From Fibrobacter sp. UWEL (GTDB taxonomy: Bacteria; Fibrobacterota; Fibrobacteria; Fibrobacterales; Fibrobacteraceae): a DNA stretch of 64,000 bases. Below are positions 44,322 to 53,447 of this stretch, one piece after another. Each line of letters starts with the position of its first letter. The first letter of the stretch is position 1. The stretch spans positions 1 to 64,000 of the forward strand of contig NZ_FRBE01000018.1 in NCBI RefSeq assembly GCF_900142535.1, written 5' to 3'. The notes beneath the pieces were generated by a model, which was given only the letters and a program-made list of their open reading frames with translations, searched no databases and was not told where the DNA came from. A program made the position numbers and the translations under genes.

Positions 44322-45701
44322 ATGGAACATATCCTTGATAACGTTTTGATGTTTGTGCTGGGCCTTATCGGTCTCAGCTTTTTGGTGACGATCCACGAAC
44401 TGGGCCATTTCCTGGTGGCTAAGTGGAACAACGTGAAAGTGAACACCTTTAGTGTGGGCTTCGGGAAGAAACTCCTCAAGTATAAGAAGGGCGAGACGGA
44501 ATACTGCATCTCTGCCATTCCCTTTGGTGGCTATGTGGCCATGGCAGGTGAGAATCCCGATTCCTTCAAGGATGGCCATGCTCCTGGTGAACGAGACTTT
44601 ACCGGAAAGTCTGTTGGCGCTCGTGCTGCCATCGCCTTTGCAGGTCCCTTCATCAATATTGTGTTTGCTTTTGTCCTCCTGATGATCCTCTATATGGTGG
44701 GCGTTCAGGAGCCGGTGAATAAGGAACTGATCATTGGCTTTGTGGGGAAGAATTCTCCTGCGGCAACTGCTGGTATTCAGCCTGGCGATACGATTACCGC
44801 TATCAACGGAAAGCCTACTCAAGGTTGGGATGATTTCCGCGAACAGATTGGCGTGAGCCTAGGTGCCAACGTGGAACTTGAAGTCCATCGTGGTGGTGAC
44901 GCCTTGATAATGACGGTTATTCCCGAAGAACTGGTGATTCCTGCAAAGGATTCTACGGAATCAGAAACCAAGATGGGAATTGGCGATGTGGGTGTTTATC
45001 CCCAGAATCGCGTTGTGGTTCGTGACGCTCCCTTTGCTGGCTCCGCTGCAGAAAAGGCTGGCATCAAGGCCTTGGATACCCTCTTTGAAATTAATGGACA
45101 GCACATTGGTCGCTATGAAGATGTGGTTCGCATTATCGACGGTTCCAAGGGCGAAGAAGTGAAGGTCACCGTCATTCGTGCGGGTGATACGCTCACTCTT
45201 CCCATGAAGGCAATCTACAACGAAGAAACCAAGCGCTATATGGTGGGCATCCCTCTGGGTTACGTTCTCTTCAGGGAAACAAAGCTGGTTCGCCGCGGTC
45301 CTATCGAAGCTCTTGAAAAAACTTGCGCTACAAGCCTCAAGATGACCACCAGTATCTTCCGTTATTTTGGCCGCCTCTTCAAGGGCCAGGTGAAGGTGGA
45401 CGCTTTCTCCGGTCCAGTCTCTATTGTGGCTGTGATGGGTAACGTATGGATGAGTGGTTTCCAGGAATTCCTTATGTTGCTTGCCCTCATTAGCATTAAC
45501 CTGGGCGTCATGAACTTGCTCCCGCTGGCCATTACCGATGGCGGCCTTCTCATGTTCCTGGGTATTGAAAAGCTCCGCGGTAAGCCTCTTTCTACAAAGA
45601 CTCAAACCATCATTCAGAATGTGGCCGCAGCCTTCTTCATCAGCTTCTTCGTGTTCATCACCATTCTTGATCTCGGCAAGCTGAGCCTGTTCCTGAAGTG
45701 A
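44322..45701 (+). CDS. rseP: RseP-family site-2 protease
   Basis: 459 residues, membrane-embedded. TIHELGHFLVAKWNNVKVNT contains the zinc-binding HExxH, and NLLPLAITDGGLLMF the C-terminal zinc ligand motif. Two PDZ domains lie between (about 120-190 and 220-300, e.g. NSPAATAGIQPGDTITAING, SAAEKAGIKALDTLFEINGQ). It cleaves membrane-spanning anti-sigma factors or signal-peptide remnants. A longer frame begins upstream, but the chosen ATG opens directly into the first membrane helix. No good Shine-Dalgarno sequence is seen. Confidence 0.95.
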   Translation: MEHILDNVLMFVLGLIGLSFLVTIHELGHFLVAKWNNVKVNTFSVGFGKKLLKYKKGETEYCISAIPFGGYVAMAGENPDSFKDGHAPGERDFTGKSVGARAAIAFAGPFINIVFAFVLLMILYMVGVQEPVNKELIIGFVGKNSPAATAGIQPGDTITAINGKPTQGWDDFREQIGVSLGANVELEVHRGGDALIMTVIPEELVIPAKDSTESETKMGIGDVGVYPQNRVVVRDAPFAGSAAEKAGIKALDTLFEINGQHIGRYEDVVRIIDGSKGEEVKVTVIRAGDTLTLPMKAIYNEETKRYMVGIPLGYVLFRETKLVRRGPIEALEKTCATSLKMTTSIFRYFGRLFKGQVKVDAFSGPVSIVAVMGNVWMSGFQEFLMLLALISINLGVMNLLPLAITDGGLLMFLGIEKLRGKPLSTKTQTIIQNVAAAFFISFFVFITILDLGKLSLFLK

Positions 45702-45713
45702 CGCGCCAAACGC

Positions 45714-45754
45714 GTGTCATCCTGAGCGGAACGTAGTGGAGTCGAAGGATCTAT
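45714..45754. repeat. Dispersed repeat supplying a ribosome binding site
   Basis: GTCATCCTGAGCGGAACGTA then GTGGAGTCGAAGGATCTAT. The GAAGGA near its end is 7 bases before the transporter ATG, so the repeat itself provides the Shine-Dalgarno sequence. Confidence 0.75.
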
Positions 45755-46678
45755 ATGAAGGTTATCGCAAATTTCTTTAGTCGTTTTATGGCAATCATCG
45801 TCCTGGTGGTTGCCGCCCTTGCTTTGTTTGTTCCTGCAACAGGAATGTGGATCCAACTGAAGGCTGTAAACTACCTCTTGATGGTTGTCATGTTCGGCAT
45901 GGGCCTCACCATGAAACTTTCCGACTTCAAGGTGGTCTTCGTTCACCCCAAGGAAGTCATCGTAGGATGCGTCGCACAGTTCACCATCATGCCCCTGCTG
46001 GCTTTTGCCCTAGGTAAAGTCTTTGGCTTGGAAACAGGCCTTCTGGCGGGCGTCATTCTGGTAGGTACATGCCCGGGCGGAACTTCCAGCAATGTCATCA
46101 CTTACATGAGCCGCGGAAACGTTGCCCTCTCCGTGGGAATGACCAGCGTGAATACCTTGCTTTCGCCCCTGCTCACTCCCGCAATCACCTATCTTCTTTT
46201 GCGCACTTCCGTCAATGTGGATGTATGGGCCATGTGCCTCTCCATCATTCAGGTGGTCATCATTCCCATTGCGTTAGGCTTTGTGGTGAACCGTTTTGCT
46301 GGCCGCTATGTGGCCCGCGCCCTGGACTTGCTGCCGGTAGTTTCCGTAATCGCCATCTGCTTGATCGTCTCTACTGTTGTCGCTCACAATTCCGCAAAGA
46401 TTATGACTACAGGCGCCATCGTTTTTGTGGTGGTGATTCTCCACAATCTGATGGGTTACGGCTGCGGTTTTGCCGTGGGCAAAATCTTCAAGATGGATCT
46501 TGCAAAGACCAAGGCCCTTACGGTGGAAATCGGCATGCAGAATTCCGGCTTGGCTACTTCCCTTGCCAACGCCAGTTTCCCGAACCTCGCCATGGCAACA
46601 GTTTCCGGCGCCATCTTCTCTGTATGGCACAATATCTCCGGCGCCATCCTTGCCAATATTCTGCGCTCTCGCGAATAG
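45755..46678 (+). CDS. Bile acid:sodium symporter (BASS) family transporter
   Basis: 307 residues, nine to ten membrane helices. VGTCPGGTSSNVITYMSRGN is the crossover-helix motif of the BASS family and VEIGMQNSGLATSLANASFP its second sodium/substrate motif. Bacterial members carry pantoate, pyruvate, keto acids or similar anions with sodium; the substrate here is unknown. The start is fixed by GAAGGATCTAT from the dispersed repeat. Stands alone between rseP and purD. Confidence 0.92.
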   Translation: MKVIANFFSRFMAIIVLVVAALALFVPATGMWIQLKAVNYLLMVVMFGMGLTMKLSDFKVVFVHPKEVIVGCVAQFTIMPLLAFALGKVFGLETGLLAGVILVGTCPGGTSSNVITYMSRGNVALSVGMTSVNTLLSPLLTPAITYLLLRTSVNVDVWAMCLSIIQVVIIPIALGFVVNRFAGRYVARALDLLPVVSVIAICLIVSTVVAHNSAKIMTTGAIVFVVVILHNLMGYGCGFAVGKIFKMDLAKTKALTVEIGMQNSGLATSLANASFPNLAMATVSGAIFSVWHNISGAILANILRSRE

Positions 46679-46769
46679 GCAACATAGCCTCTCAAGAATG
46701 CGCTTTGAAAAACGAAGGACGGGAAATTTCTGCCCTTTATTTTTCTATTTTGTTCCTCGTAAATTATAT

Positions 46770-46818
46770 GTGGTTTTCCTAACCACTAGCCACTAACCAC
46801 TAACCACTAAGGTCTAGT
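46770..46818. repeat. Short simple repeat before purD
   Basis: CTAACCACTAGCCACTAACC then ACTAACCACTAAGG, about four units of a 7-base motif (ACTAACC), ending 10 bases before the purD ATG. TAAGGT at its end is a weak ribosome binding site. Confidence 0.8.
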
Positions 46819-48102
46819 ATGAACATTCTCGTAGTCGGTAGCGGCGGTCGTGAACACGCCATCGCCCTCGCTGTTAAGAAGTCCCCCATGTGCGACACTC
46901 TCATTTGCGCACCGGGCAACCCTGGCATGGCAAACCTGGGCAAGTGCATCCCCGTAGATGTAGCTGACCCCAAGGCTATCGCAGACCTGGCTGTGGCAAA
47001 CAATATTGATCTCGCCATCATCGGACCGGAAATTCCTCTGGTTGCTGGTGTAGTAGACGAATTCCGCGCTCGCGGTCTCCGTGCTTTCGGCCCCACCGCC
47101 GGTGCAGCTGCTCTGGAAGGCTCCAAGGCTTTCAGTAAGGACATCATGAAGAAGTACAATGTCCCCACTGCAGCATTCGAAACTTTCACTGATCTCGCTT
47201 CTGCAAAGAAGTTCCTGGCTGAACATCCCGCTCCCATCGTGGTGAAGGCTTCCGGCCTTGCTGCAGGTAAGGGTGCCATCGTCTGCCTCACCGACAAGGA
47301 AGCTGACGACGCTGTTGAAGAAATGCTTGGCGAAAAGGCCGTGTTCGGCGAATCCGGCAAGACTGTGGTGATCGAAGAATTCATGGACGGCGAAGAAGCC
47401 TCCATCTTCGTTGTCTGCGACGGTAAGGATTACGTGATTCTCTCTTCCGCTCAGGACCACAAGCGCGTCTTCGACGACGACAAGGGCCCCAACACTGGTG
47501 GAATGGGCGCCTACTCTCCGGCACCGGTTGTTACCGATGCACTCTTGGACGAAGTGAAGAAGACTATTATCGAACCTACCCTCAAGGGTATGGCTGCCGA
47601 AGGCAAACCCTACACTGGCGTGCTCTACGTGGGCATCATGGTGACCTCTAAGGGTCCCAAGGTTGTGGAATACAACTGCCGCTTGGGTGACCCCGAATGC
47701 CAGATTGTTCTGCCTCTCTACGATGGCGACGTTCTTGCATTGTTCGATGCTGCTGAAAAGGGCGAACTGGCAAAGCTGGGCGCTCCCAAGGCTCCTAAGG
47801 GTTCCGCTGCAATCGTGGTCCTCGCAAGTGCTGGCTATCCGGGCTCCTACGAAAAGGGCAAGGTGGTTACCGGTATCGAAGAAGCCGAAAAGAACGGCGC
47901 ACAGGTTCTCCACGCAGGTACCAAGATGGCTGACGGCAAGCTGGTCACCAACGGCGGCCGCGTGTTCGGCGTTGTCGGTCACGGCGCAACTCTGCAGGAC
48001 GCTCTGAACGTTGCTTACGAAGCCTGCGAAAAGGTTCAGTTCGAAGGCAAGTTCTACCGCAAGGACATTGGTAAGAAGGGCCTTGCCCGTTTGGCTAAGT
48101 AA
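46819..48102 (+). CDS. purD: Phosphoribosylamine-glycine ligase
   Basis: 427 residues of the ATP-grasp fold. ILVVGSGGREHAIALAVKKS, IGPEIPLVAGVVDEF, VVKASGLAAGKGAIVC, GPNTGGMGAYSPAP and EYNCRLGDPECQ are conserved. Joins glycine to phosphoribosylamine in step two of purine synthesis. Followed after 10 bases by purE, so the two form an operon. Confidence 0.98.
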   Translation: MNILVVGSGGREHAIALAVKKSPMCDTLICAPGNPGMANLGKCIPVDVADPKAIADLAVANNIDLAIIGPEIPLVAGVVDEFRARGLRAFGPTAGAAALEGSKAFSKDIMKKYNVPTAAFETFTDLASAKKFLAEHPAPIVVKASGLAAGKGAIVCLTDKEADDAVEEMLGEKAVFGESGKTVVIEEFMDGEEASIFVVCDGKDYVILSSAQDHKRVFDDDKGPNTGGMGAYSPAPVVTDALLDEVKKTIIEPTLKGMAAEGKPYTGVLYVGIMVTSKGPKVVEYNCRLGDPECQIVLPLYDGDVLALFDAAEKGELAKLGAPKAPKGSAAIVVLASAGYPGSYEKGKVVTGIEEAEKNGAQVLHAGTKMADGKLVTNGGRVFGVVGHGATLQDALNVAYEACEKVQFEGKFYRKDIGKKGLARLAK

Positions 48103-48112
48103 TAGAGGTTTT

Positions 48113-48589
48113 ATGTTTAACTATACTGAAAATGCAAAGGTCGGTATCGTTGCCGGTAGCAAGTCCGACCAGGATGTTGTAGACAAGATCACCGCTGTTC
48201 TCGACAGCTTCGGCATCAAGTGGGAATTGAACATTCTCTCTGCACATCGCACTCCCAACGCTACTGCAAAGTACGCCAAGGAAGCTGCCGACCGTGGCCT
48301 CCAGGTCATCATCGGTGTTGCTGGTCTCGCTGCCGCTCTTCCGGGCGTGCTGGCTGCACACACCATCCTTCCGGTGATCGGTCTGCCCTGCGCTGGCGGT
48401 CCCCTGAACGGTGTGGACGCTCTTCACTCCATCGTCCAGATGCCCGGTGGCATTCCTGTTGCAACTGTGGGTATCGGTAACGGCAAGAACGCCGGCTACC
48501 TGGCTGCCCACATCGTTGCCCTCTCTGATTCTGAAGTCAAGGCCAAGCTGGTGGAATACCGCAAGGGCCTGGGCGACATTGAAGGCTAG
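48113..48589 (+). CDS. purE: N5-carboxyaminoimidazole ribonucleotide mutase
   Basis: 158 residues. KVGIVAGSKSDQDVVDKITA, NILSAHRTPNATAKYAKEAA, GLAAALPGVLAAHTILPVIG and GGIPVATVGIGN match the class I PurE pattern, which moves the carboxyl group of N5-CAIR to make CAIR and works with PurK. TAGAGGTTTT precedes the ATG; a longer frame starts inside purD and is rejected. Confidence 0.96.
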   Translation: MFNYTENAKVGIVAGSKSDQDVVDKITAVLDSFGIKWELNILSAHRTPNATAKYAKEAADRGLQVIIGVAGLAAALPGVLAAHTILPVIGLPCAGGPLNGVDALHSIVQMPGGIPVATVGIGNGKNAGYLAAHIVALSDSEVKAKLVEYRKGLGDIEG

Positions 48590-48613
48590 TGGCACTACGT
48601 GGGGGAAAGGCAA

Positions 48614-49429
48614 GTGACGTCTAGCTGGAATATTTCCTTTATTAGGAACATCGCATCTGTTGCGGTGTTCCTTTTTGCGGTCCTTGCTCTTTTCTCAAGT
48701 TCGTCTTATGCTGGTGAACCGAAGGACTTGCCCGAGGTGAACGCTCCCTGGATGAAAGGGGAAAAACTTACGTTCAGTTTGGGCTGGGGCCCTATTACGG
48801 CTGGCACTGCGACCCTGCAGGTGAAACCCACCAAGGATGGTAAGACCGAATTCTATACTTTGGCTCACGATGAGGGTACTCTTAAGAAATTGTATCCCGT
48901 TTCAGACACCATCTATACCCGCGTCCGAAACAAGGGCTTGATGACCGAAGTGTTCCGAAAAACACTGAACGAAGGCAGCTATCATAATAAGTCTGTGATT
49001 CGATTTGACCGCAAGGGCGAAAAGGCCTGGCTTTCCGATACCGTCTATACCGATGACAAAGTTCGTAAGGTCAAACGTTCCGCTGATACGGTGGTTACCA
49101 TCCAGGGGATGGAGCATAGCATTATGTCCGCCTTCTATCTGGTCCGCACACTTCCTCTGGAAGATGGCAAAACTTCCAAGTTTTCCGCCGTCAGCGGTAA
49201 GAAACGCTATGAATTGAAGGTGATTGTCCATGGCCGCGAGACCCTCAAGACCAAACTTGGGGAGTTCAAGACCGTAAAAGTGGAACCCGTTCTGGATGGA
49301 GACGGCATTTTCGTGTCCAAAGGCCGCATTTTCATCTGGCTTACCGACGATGATCGCCGAATTCCAGTGCTGATGGAGTGCGAAATAGCCTTAGGCTCCA
49401 TCAAGGCGAAACTTTTGAAGATGGAATAA
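48614..49429 (+). CDS. DUF3108 family exported protein
   Basis: 271 residues with an N-terminal hydrophobic signal (FIRNIASVAVFLFAVLALFS). The body (GEKLTFSLGWGPITAGTATL, TRVRNKGLMTEVFRKTLNEG, EDGKTSKFSAVSGKKRYELK, WLTDDDRRIPVLMECEIALG) matches DUF3108, periplasmic proteins of unknown role that adopt a lipocalin- or LolA-like beta form. GGGGAAAGG lies before GTG at the chosen position; another GTG five codons upstream is possible. Starts 24 bases after purE but is functionally unrelated. Confidence 0.88.
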   Translation: MTSSWNISFIRNIASVAVFLFAVLALFSSSSYAGEPKDLPEVNAPWMKGEKLTFSLGWGPITAGTATLQVKPTKDGKTEFYTLAHDEGTLKKLYPVSDTIYTRVRNKGLMTEVFRKTLNEGSYHNKSVIRFDRKGEKAWLSDTVYTDDKVRKVKRSADTVVTIQGMEHSIMSAFYLVRTLPLEDGKTSKFSAVSGKKRYELKVIVHGRETLKTKLGEFKTVKVEPVLDGDGIFVSKGRIFIWLTDDDRRIPVLMECEIALGSIKAKLLKME

Positions 49430-49533
49430 CCTTCAAATTCCTTTTTTTAACCAACTTTTACAAACAGAATTTTGCATATAGGCTGTTAAAAAATTATATT
49501 CCAAAGGCGATTTTGTATAATCAGAGGCTTTTA

Positions 49534-50499
49534 ATGCTTAGAAAACTTTTATTGACCGCTTGCCTTACTCTAGGTCTGTCTGCTTTTGCGTCCACCTCCT
49601 GGGCTCAGGACGATGACGACGAATTCGTTTCTGCTCCGGCTGCATCCGCTGATGACGACGATGATGGCTTTGTTTCTGCTTCGACTGCAAAAAGGTCTCG
49701 TGCTTCTGTGGACGAAGATGATGAAGAAGAGGCTGATGGTGGCAACATGGACATCAGCGCCTCCCAGAGAAAGGAATTGGCTGCTCGTAAGAAGTTTGAA
49801 GAAGAACAGCGTCAGGACGAATATGCAAACTCCCTGCGTCGTCGTGACTGGCTCCGTAACCGTCTGATTTTCCAGATTGGTATGGGCTCTCGCTACGCCT
49901 TCATGGGTGAAACCGGTATGGGCATGAGCTTTGGTATCGGTGCAGAATATATCCTCCCGTTCCATCTGGCTCTTTATGGTTCCTTCGGCCTCCTGCCTAA
50001 GGGTACCGACAGTGAATTTGACGACTGGAAGCTGGAAGGTGGTACCGGTTGGAAGGCTGGTATTAACTACTACCTCTTCCCCAAGAACCCCCTCCATCTG
50101 GGTCTGTCCGTTTCCTACGGTACGGTTTATTTCGACCATGACATCATTCCGGTGGATGGCGTCCGTCCTATCATTTCCGTCGAAGGTGTTCAGGGCGATA
50201 TCTTGATTACCTACCTTACCAACGAATGGTACTACCTGCAGTTCTCTATCGGTATGTACTATGCTCCGGAACTGACCAAGGATAGAAAGGAAAATGTTAG
50301 CTTCCGTATGGAATCCAACTCCGAATATAAGAACGAAAACGAAATTGAATACATTTCTCGTGTCGTGAACAAGAAGGGCATGAACAAGCAGGGCATCGTA
50401 TTCGGTATCGCCATCGGTTATGCATTCCCGGAATTCTTCCCGGATGATACCGAAAAGCGTCGTCGTCAGCGTGAAAAGGAACGTGCTCGCGGCCGTTAA
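49534..50499 (+). CDS. Outer-membrane beta-barrel protein with acidic linker
   Basis: 321 residues; signal peptide ends ...STSWAQ. A low-complexity acidic region (DDDDEFVSAPAASADDDDDG, EDDEEEADGG) and a charged helix (SQRKELAARKKFEEEQRQDE) precede a barrel-like domain with alternating aromatic strands (IFQIGMGSRYAFMGETGMGM, YYLQFSIGMYYAPEL, GIVFGIAIGYAFPEFFPDD) and a basic C-terminus (RRRQREKERARGR). The acidic stretch may bind calcium or the cell wall. Function unknown. AGAGG precedes the ATG; the longer frame overlaps the previous gene. Confidence 0.8.
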   Translation: MLRKLLLTACLTLGLSAFASTSWAQDDDDEFVSAPAASADDDDDGFVSASTAKRSRASVDEDDEEEADGGNMDISASQRKELAARKKFEEEQRQDEYANSLRRRDWLRNRLIFQIGMGSRYAFMGETGMGMSFGIGAEYILPFHLALYGSFGLLPKGTDSEFDDWKLEGGTGWKAGINYYLFPKNPLHLGLSVSYGTVYFDHDIIPVDGVRPIISVEGVQGDILITYLTNEWYYLQFSIGMYYAPELTKDRKENVSFRMESNSEYKNENEIEYISRVVNKKGMNKQGIVFGIAIGYAFPEFFPDDTEKRRRQREKERARGR

Positions 50500-50522
50500 T
50501 TCAAACGCTTAAAAATAGACCT

Positions 50523-50557
50523 TAAAAAAAGACCACCGATGGTGGTCTTTTTTTGTT
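50523..50557 (+). terminator. Terminator
   Basis: AAAAAAAGACCACC-GAT-GGTGGTCTTTTTTTG, symmetric and likely active from both sides, between the barrel gene and the tRNA. Confidence 0.88.
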
Positions 50558-50575
50558 TCGTACAAAACGGGAGTA

Positions 50576-50647
50576 TACCCATGTCCGGAATCGAACCGGA
50601 ATAACTCCCTTCGGAGGGGAGGACACTATCCATTGTGATACACGGGC
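50576..50647 (-). tRNA. tRNA-Arg(CCG)
   Basis: On the minus strand GCCCGTG pairs with CATGGGT (G-U pairs at the outer end and at one inner position), the anticodon stem CTCCC/GGGAG encloses loop CTCCGAA (anticodon CCG, codon CGG), and the T arm is TCCGG-TTCGATT-CCGGA. The D stem is short (CAC/GTG). The CCA end is not encoded. 72 nt. Confidence 0.92.
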
Positions 50648-50746
50648 TCAAACTGATCCGTGCAAGCACGGTTAGTCGATTTCGGTACGGGCAATATAGA
50701 AAAAAGCGGACCAGCAGGTCCGCCTTTCTAAATCTAAAGGTTGTTC

Positions 50747-52060
50747 TTAGAGCAAGCGAACCGTCAGTTCGTGGGGCTCTGCATCGATGACCAGTGCCTG
50801 GCGGAATGTTCCCACTTCGCCGTCGCCTTCCAGTACCTTCACGATGTCGTCGGTATCCAGGGAGTTGCCTTCGGTGCGTCCGTAGAAATGGTATTCGCTT
50901 TCTTCTGCAACTTCGTCCAGAATGACAGTGACAGTCTTACCGATCATTTCTTCGGCATGCTGGGCAGCCAGTTCTTCCTGGAATTCCGTGATGGCGTCCA
51001 GACGGGCGCGTGCGTCGCTTTCGTCCACGGGAGCAAGCTTCTTCATTGCCATGACCGGAGTGCCTTCTTCGGGGCTGAAAACGAAACCACCCAGGTGTTC
51101 GAACTTGATTTCCTGGAGCAGGTCCATCAGGTCTTCGAAGTCCTCGTGGGTCTCGCCGGGGAAGCCCACCAGCACGGTGGTACGCAGTGTAACTGTGGGG
51201 AGCTTTGCGCGGATCTTACGGAGAATGTCCCGAAGTTCCTGACGGGTGTACTTGCGGAGCATGTTCTTCAACACACTGTCGCTGCTATGCTGGATGGGCA
51301 TGTCAATGTACTTCACCAGTCGAGGTTCCTTTGCCATCAAGTCCAACAGTTCATCATCGATGAATGCGGGGTACCAGTATAGCATGCGGATCCATGGAAT
51401 GTTGGTTTCTGCAAGGATTGCCTTCAGCAGGTTGGTGAGCGTCTCGCTCTTATTCTTCTTTTCGCGGCCGAAGTAGGTTGTGTCCTGGGCGATGAGGGTC
51501 AGTTCCTTAATGCCCTGGGCTTCCAGTTCCTTGGCTTCCTTCACCAGGTCTTCGATAGCGACGGATTTCTGGAGACCGCGAATATTAGGGATGGCGCAGT
51601 AGGCGCAGCGGCGGTTGCAGCCTTCCGCAATTTTCAGGTAGGCGTGGTGGGGGAGTCCGCCCAAGTTCAATCGGGGCAGCTTGTCCGGATTGCAACCTGT
51701 GGGCTGGTCTATTCCCATCTTTGCGAGAAGTTCGCCGGGCTTGTAGGTTCCTACCCAGTAATCCACTTCGGGAATTTCCTTTTCCAGATCTTCGCCGTAG
51801 CGCTTGCTAAGGCAGCCAGAGACGATAAGCTTCTGCTTGGCCTTCTTGCCCTTTACGTGGGTAAGGATGGCGTTGATGGATTCTTCCTTGGCGGCTTCGA
51901 TAAAACCGCAGGTGTTCACCAGGATGTAGTCGGCCTTGGAGGCGGTTTCGGTGGTGACGAAGCCGGCGTTCAGCATTTCTCCAACTTGACGTTCTGCATC
52001 AACCTGGTTCTTGGAGCAACCCAGGTGAACAACGAAAATTTTGGGCTTTCTTGTAGGCAT
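50747..52060 (-). CDS. rimO: Ribosomal protein S12 methylthiotransferase
   Basis: 437 residues. N-terminal UPF0004 domain (KIFVVHLGCSKNQVDAERQV, NTCGFIEAAKEESI, VSGCLSKRY), the radical-SAM cluster motif CNRRCAYC in LKIAEGCNRRCAYCAIPNIR, and a C-terminal TRAM domain. The HLGCSKNQVD and GFIEAAKEES motifs point to RimO rather than MiaB. It methylthiolates an Asp of S12, using two iron-sulfur clusters. Confidence 0.96.
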   Translation of the reverse strand: MPTRKPKIFVVHLGCSKNQVDAERQVGEMLNAGFVTTETASKADYILVNTCGFIEAAKEESINAILTHVKGKKAKQKLIVSGCLSKRYGEDLEKEIPEVDYWVGTYKPGELLAKMGIDQPTGCNPDKLPRLNLGGLPHHAYLKIAEGCNRRCAYCAIPNIRGLQKSVAIEDLVKEAKELEAQGIKELTLIAQDTTYFGREKKNKSETLTNLLKAILAETNIPWIRMLYWYPAFIDDELLDLMAKEPRLVKYIDMPIQHSSDSVLKNMLRKYTRQELRDILRKIRAKLPTVTLRTTVLVGFPGETHEDFEDLMDLLQEIKFEHLGGFVFSPEEGTPVMAMKKLAPVDESDARARLDAITEFQEELAAQHAEEMIGKTVTVILDEVAEESEYHFYGRTEGNSLDTDDIVKVLEGDGEVGTFRQALVIDAEPHELTVRLL

Positions 52061-52147
52061 ACTTTCAAATATAGCAATTGATTATCTAGCTTTAAATACT
52101 GAAATTACTAGTCGAAAAAACGTGCGTGCTTAATCCGCCGGATAAAA

Positions 52148-52194
52148 AACAAGCTCCGTTCGAAAGAACGGAGCTGTTTCTATTTCTAGCAAGT
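52148..52194. terminator. Terminator
   Basis: AGCTCCGTTC-GAAA-GAACGGAGCT with flanking A and T runs, behind the SPOR lipoprotein gene. Confidence 0.85.
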
Positions 52195-52202
52195 AACTTC
52201 TG

Positions 52203-53048
52203 TTATTCCCAGTCGTCAAAGTCTTCCGGTTCGGAAGAGGCGGGTGCTGCTGCGGGAGCCGGAGCTGCGGGTGCTGCAGGTGCTGCTGCGGGAGCGGGCT
52301 CAGGTGCCGGAGCCGGTGCGGGTGCAGGTTCAGGTGCCGGAGCGGGTGCGGGAGCCGGTGCAGGCTCAGGTGCCGGGGCAGGAGCAGGTGCGGGTGCCGG
52401 CTTAGAAGGAGCCGGTGCCGGTTCTTCTTCCTCGTCATCTTCCCAAGTCTGAGAATTGGAGTAGGATTCGCCTGCGTCGGGGTTGGGGTTACCGACTGTG
52501 TCATTCTTGGTCTTGTCAACCCACCATGCAAAGTTCAGCGGAGACAGAGCCTGCTTGCCATAGTTCTGGGCGTCGGCGCTGTTGGCGAAGTAGCCCACGC
52601 GAATACGGTAGTAAGTACCTTCCAGTTCACCCGGATTTTCAACTTCGACGATGTAGGCCTTTACACCATTTTCTGCAAGCTTCTTTACAATGTCGTTTGC
52701 AACCTTCTTGGAGGCCTGGATGCTGACCTGAATGACGTATTCGCCAGAGGACAGGGGAGCGGCGCCGCCCACAGCGGGAGCTACCTTGGCCGGAGCTTCA
52801 TCCTTAGTTGCGGAAAGGGACTGGAGGGGGACCAGCTGAGGTTCGTCGCCCTGTGCCTGTGCTGCGGGAGCCGCTGCGGGCTTTGCTGCTGCAGGTGCCG
52901 GAGCCTTTTCGACTGCCTTGGGGGCGGCGGGGGCTACCTTGGCAGGTTCCATCTGGGGTACCAGATCCTGTTCTTCATCGTTACAGCCGACCATCAGTGA
53001 ACAGGCGAGAGTCACAGCGCCCAAAGAAATAGCAGATAACCTTTTCAT
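52203..53048 (-). CDS. SPOR-domain lipoprotein with Pro-Ala repeats
   Basis: 281 residues. MKRLSAISLGAVTLACSLMV then GCNDEE is a lipoprotein signal with lipobox LMVGC. After an Ala/Pro-rich stretch a SPOR domain (about 105-180: GEYVIQVSIQASKKVANDIV, KKLAENGVKAYIVEVENPGE, YYRIRVGYFANSADAQNYGK) should bind denuded peptidoglycan at the division septum. The C-terminal 70 residues are PAPAPAPEPAPA repeats ending in an acidic EPEDFDDWE, probably an extended wall-spanning or disordered spacer. Such outer-membrane lipoproteins help cell constriction or envelope anchoring. Confidence 0.88.
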   Translation of the reverse strand: MKRLSAISLGAVTLACSLMVGCNDEEQDLVPQMEPAKVAPAAPKAVEKAPAPAAAKPAAAPAAQAQGDEPQLVPLQSLSATKDEAPAKVAPAVGGAAPLSSGEYVIQVSIQASKKVANDIVKKLAENGVKAYIVEVENPGELEGTYYRIRVGYFANSADAQNYGKQALSPLNFAWWVDKTKNDTVGNPNPDAGESYSNSQTWEDDEEEEPAPAPSKPAPAPAPAPAPEPAPAPAPAPAPEPAPAPAPAPEPAPAAAPAAPAAPAPAAAPASSEPEDFDDWE

Positions 53049-53165
53049 CCAATCTCCATTTGTGTTAAATCTATAGAACTAACGCCCCTAATTATGTAAA
53101 GAAATATACATAAGTCTTTGATATTCCGCAAGTTATTGGAAATAAAATGCGTTTTTTTTGCACCC

Positions 53166-53194
53166 TTGACGGATTTTGCATTTATAGGTATATT
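53166..53194 (+). promoter_or_regulatory. Promoter of rpsU
   Basis: TTGACG, 17 bases, TATATT, then the S21 gene 43 bases downstream with AAAGGA as ribosome binding site. Confidence 0.75.
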
Positions 53195-53237
53195 TGGCTA
53201 TCCAATTTTGAATTTTTAACTTAACCAAAGGATTATC

Positions 53238-53447
53238 GTGATCGGCGTTATTGTTAAGTCCAACGAACCTTTCGAACGCGCTCTCAAGCGTTTCACCAAG
53301 TCTTGCGAAAAGAACGGCATCATTTCCGATGTCAAGAAGCGTCAGCGCTTCGAAAAGCCTTCTGAAGAAAAGAAGCGCATCGAAACTGCTGCTCGTCGCA
53401 AGCGCCTGAAGGAAATCGCTGACCAGAACCGCAAGCGTCTCTACTAA
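53238..53447 (+). CDS. rpsU: 30S ribosomal protein S21
   Basis: 69 residues starting at GTG. IGVIVKSNEPFERALKRFTK, SCEKNGIISDVKKRQRFEKP and the basic RRKRLKEIADQNRKRLY end fit S21, which sits near the mRNA exit and anti-Shine-Dalgarno region. Monocistronic behind its own promoter. Confidence 0.95.
   Translation: MIGVIVKSNEPFERALKRFTKSCEKNGIISDVKKRQRFEKPSEEKKRIETAARRKRLKEIADQNRKRLY

Noticed and set aside
52203-52452. Plus-strand Gly/Ala/Ser repeat protein opposite the SPOR lipoprotein
   Set aside because: Shadow of the Pro-Ala repeat; the minus strand has lipobox and SPOR domain.
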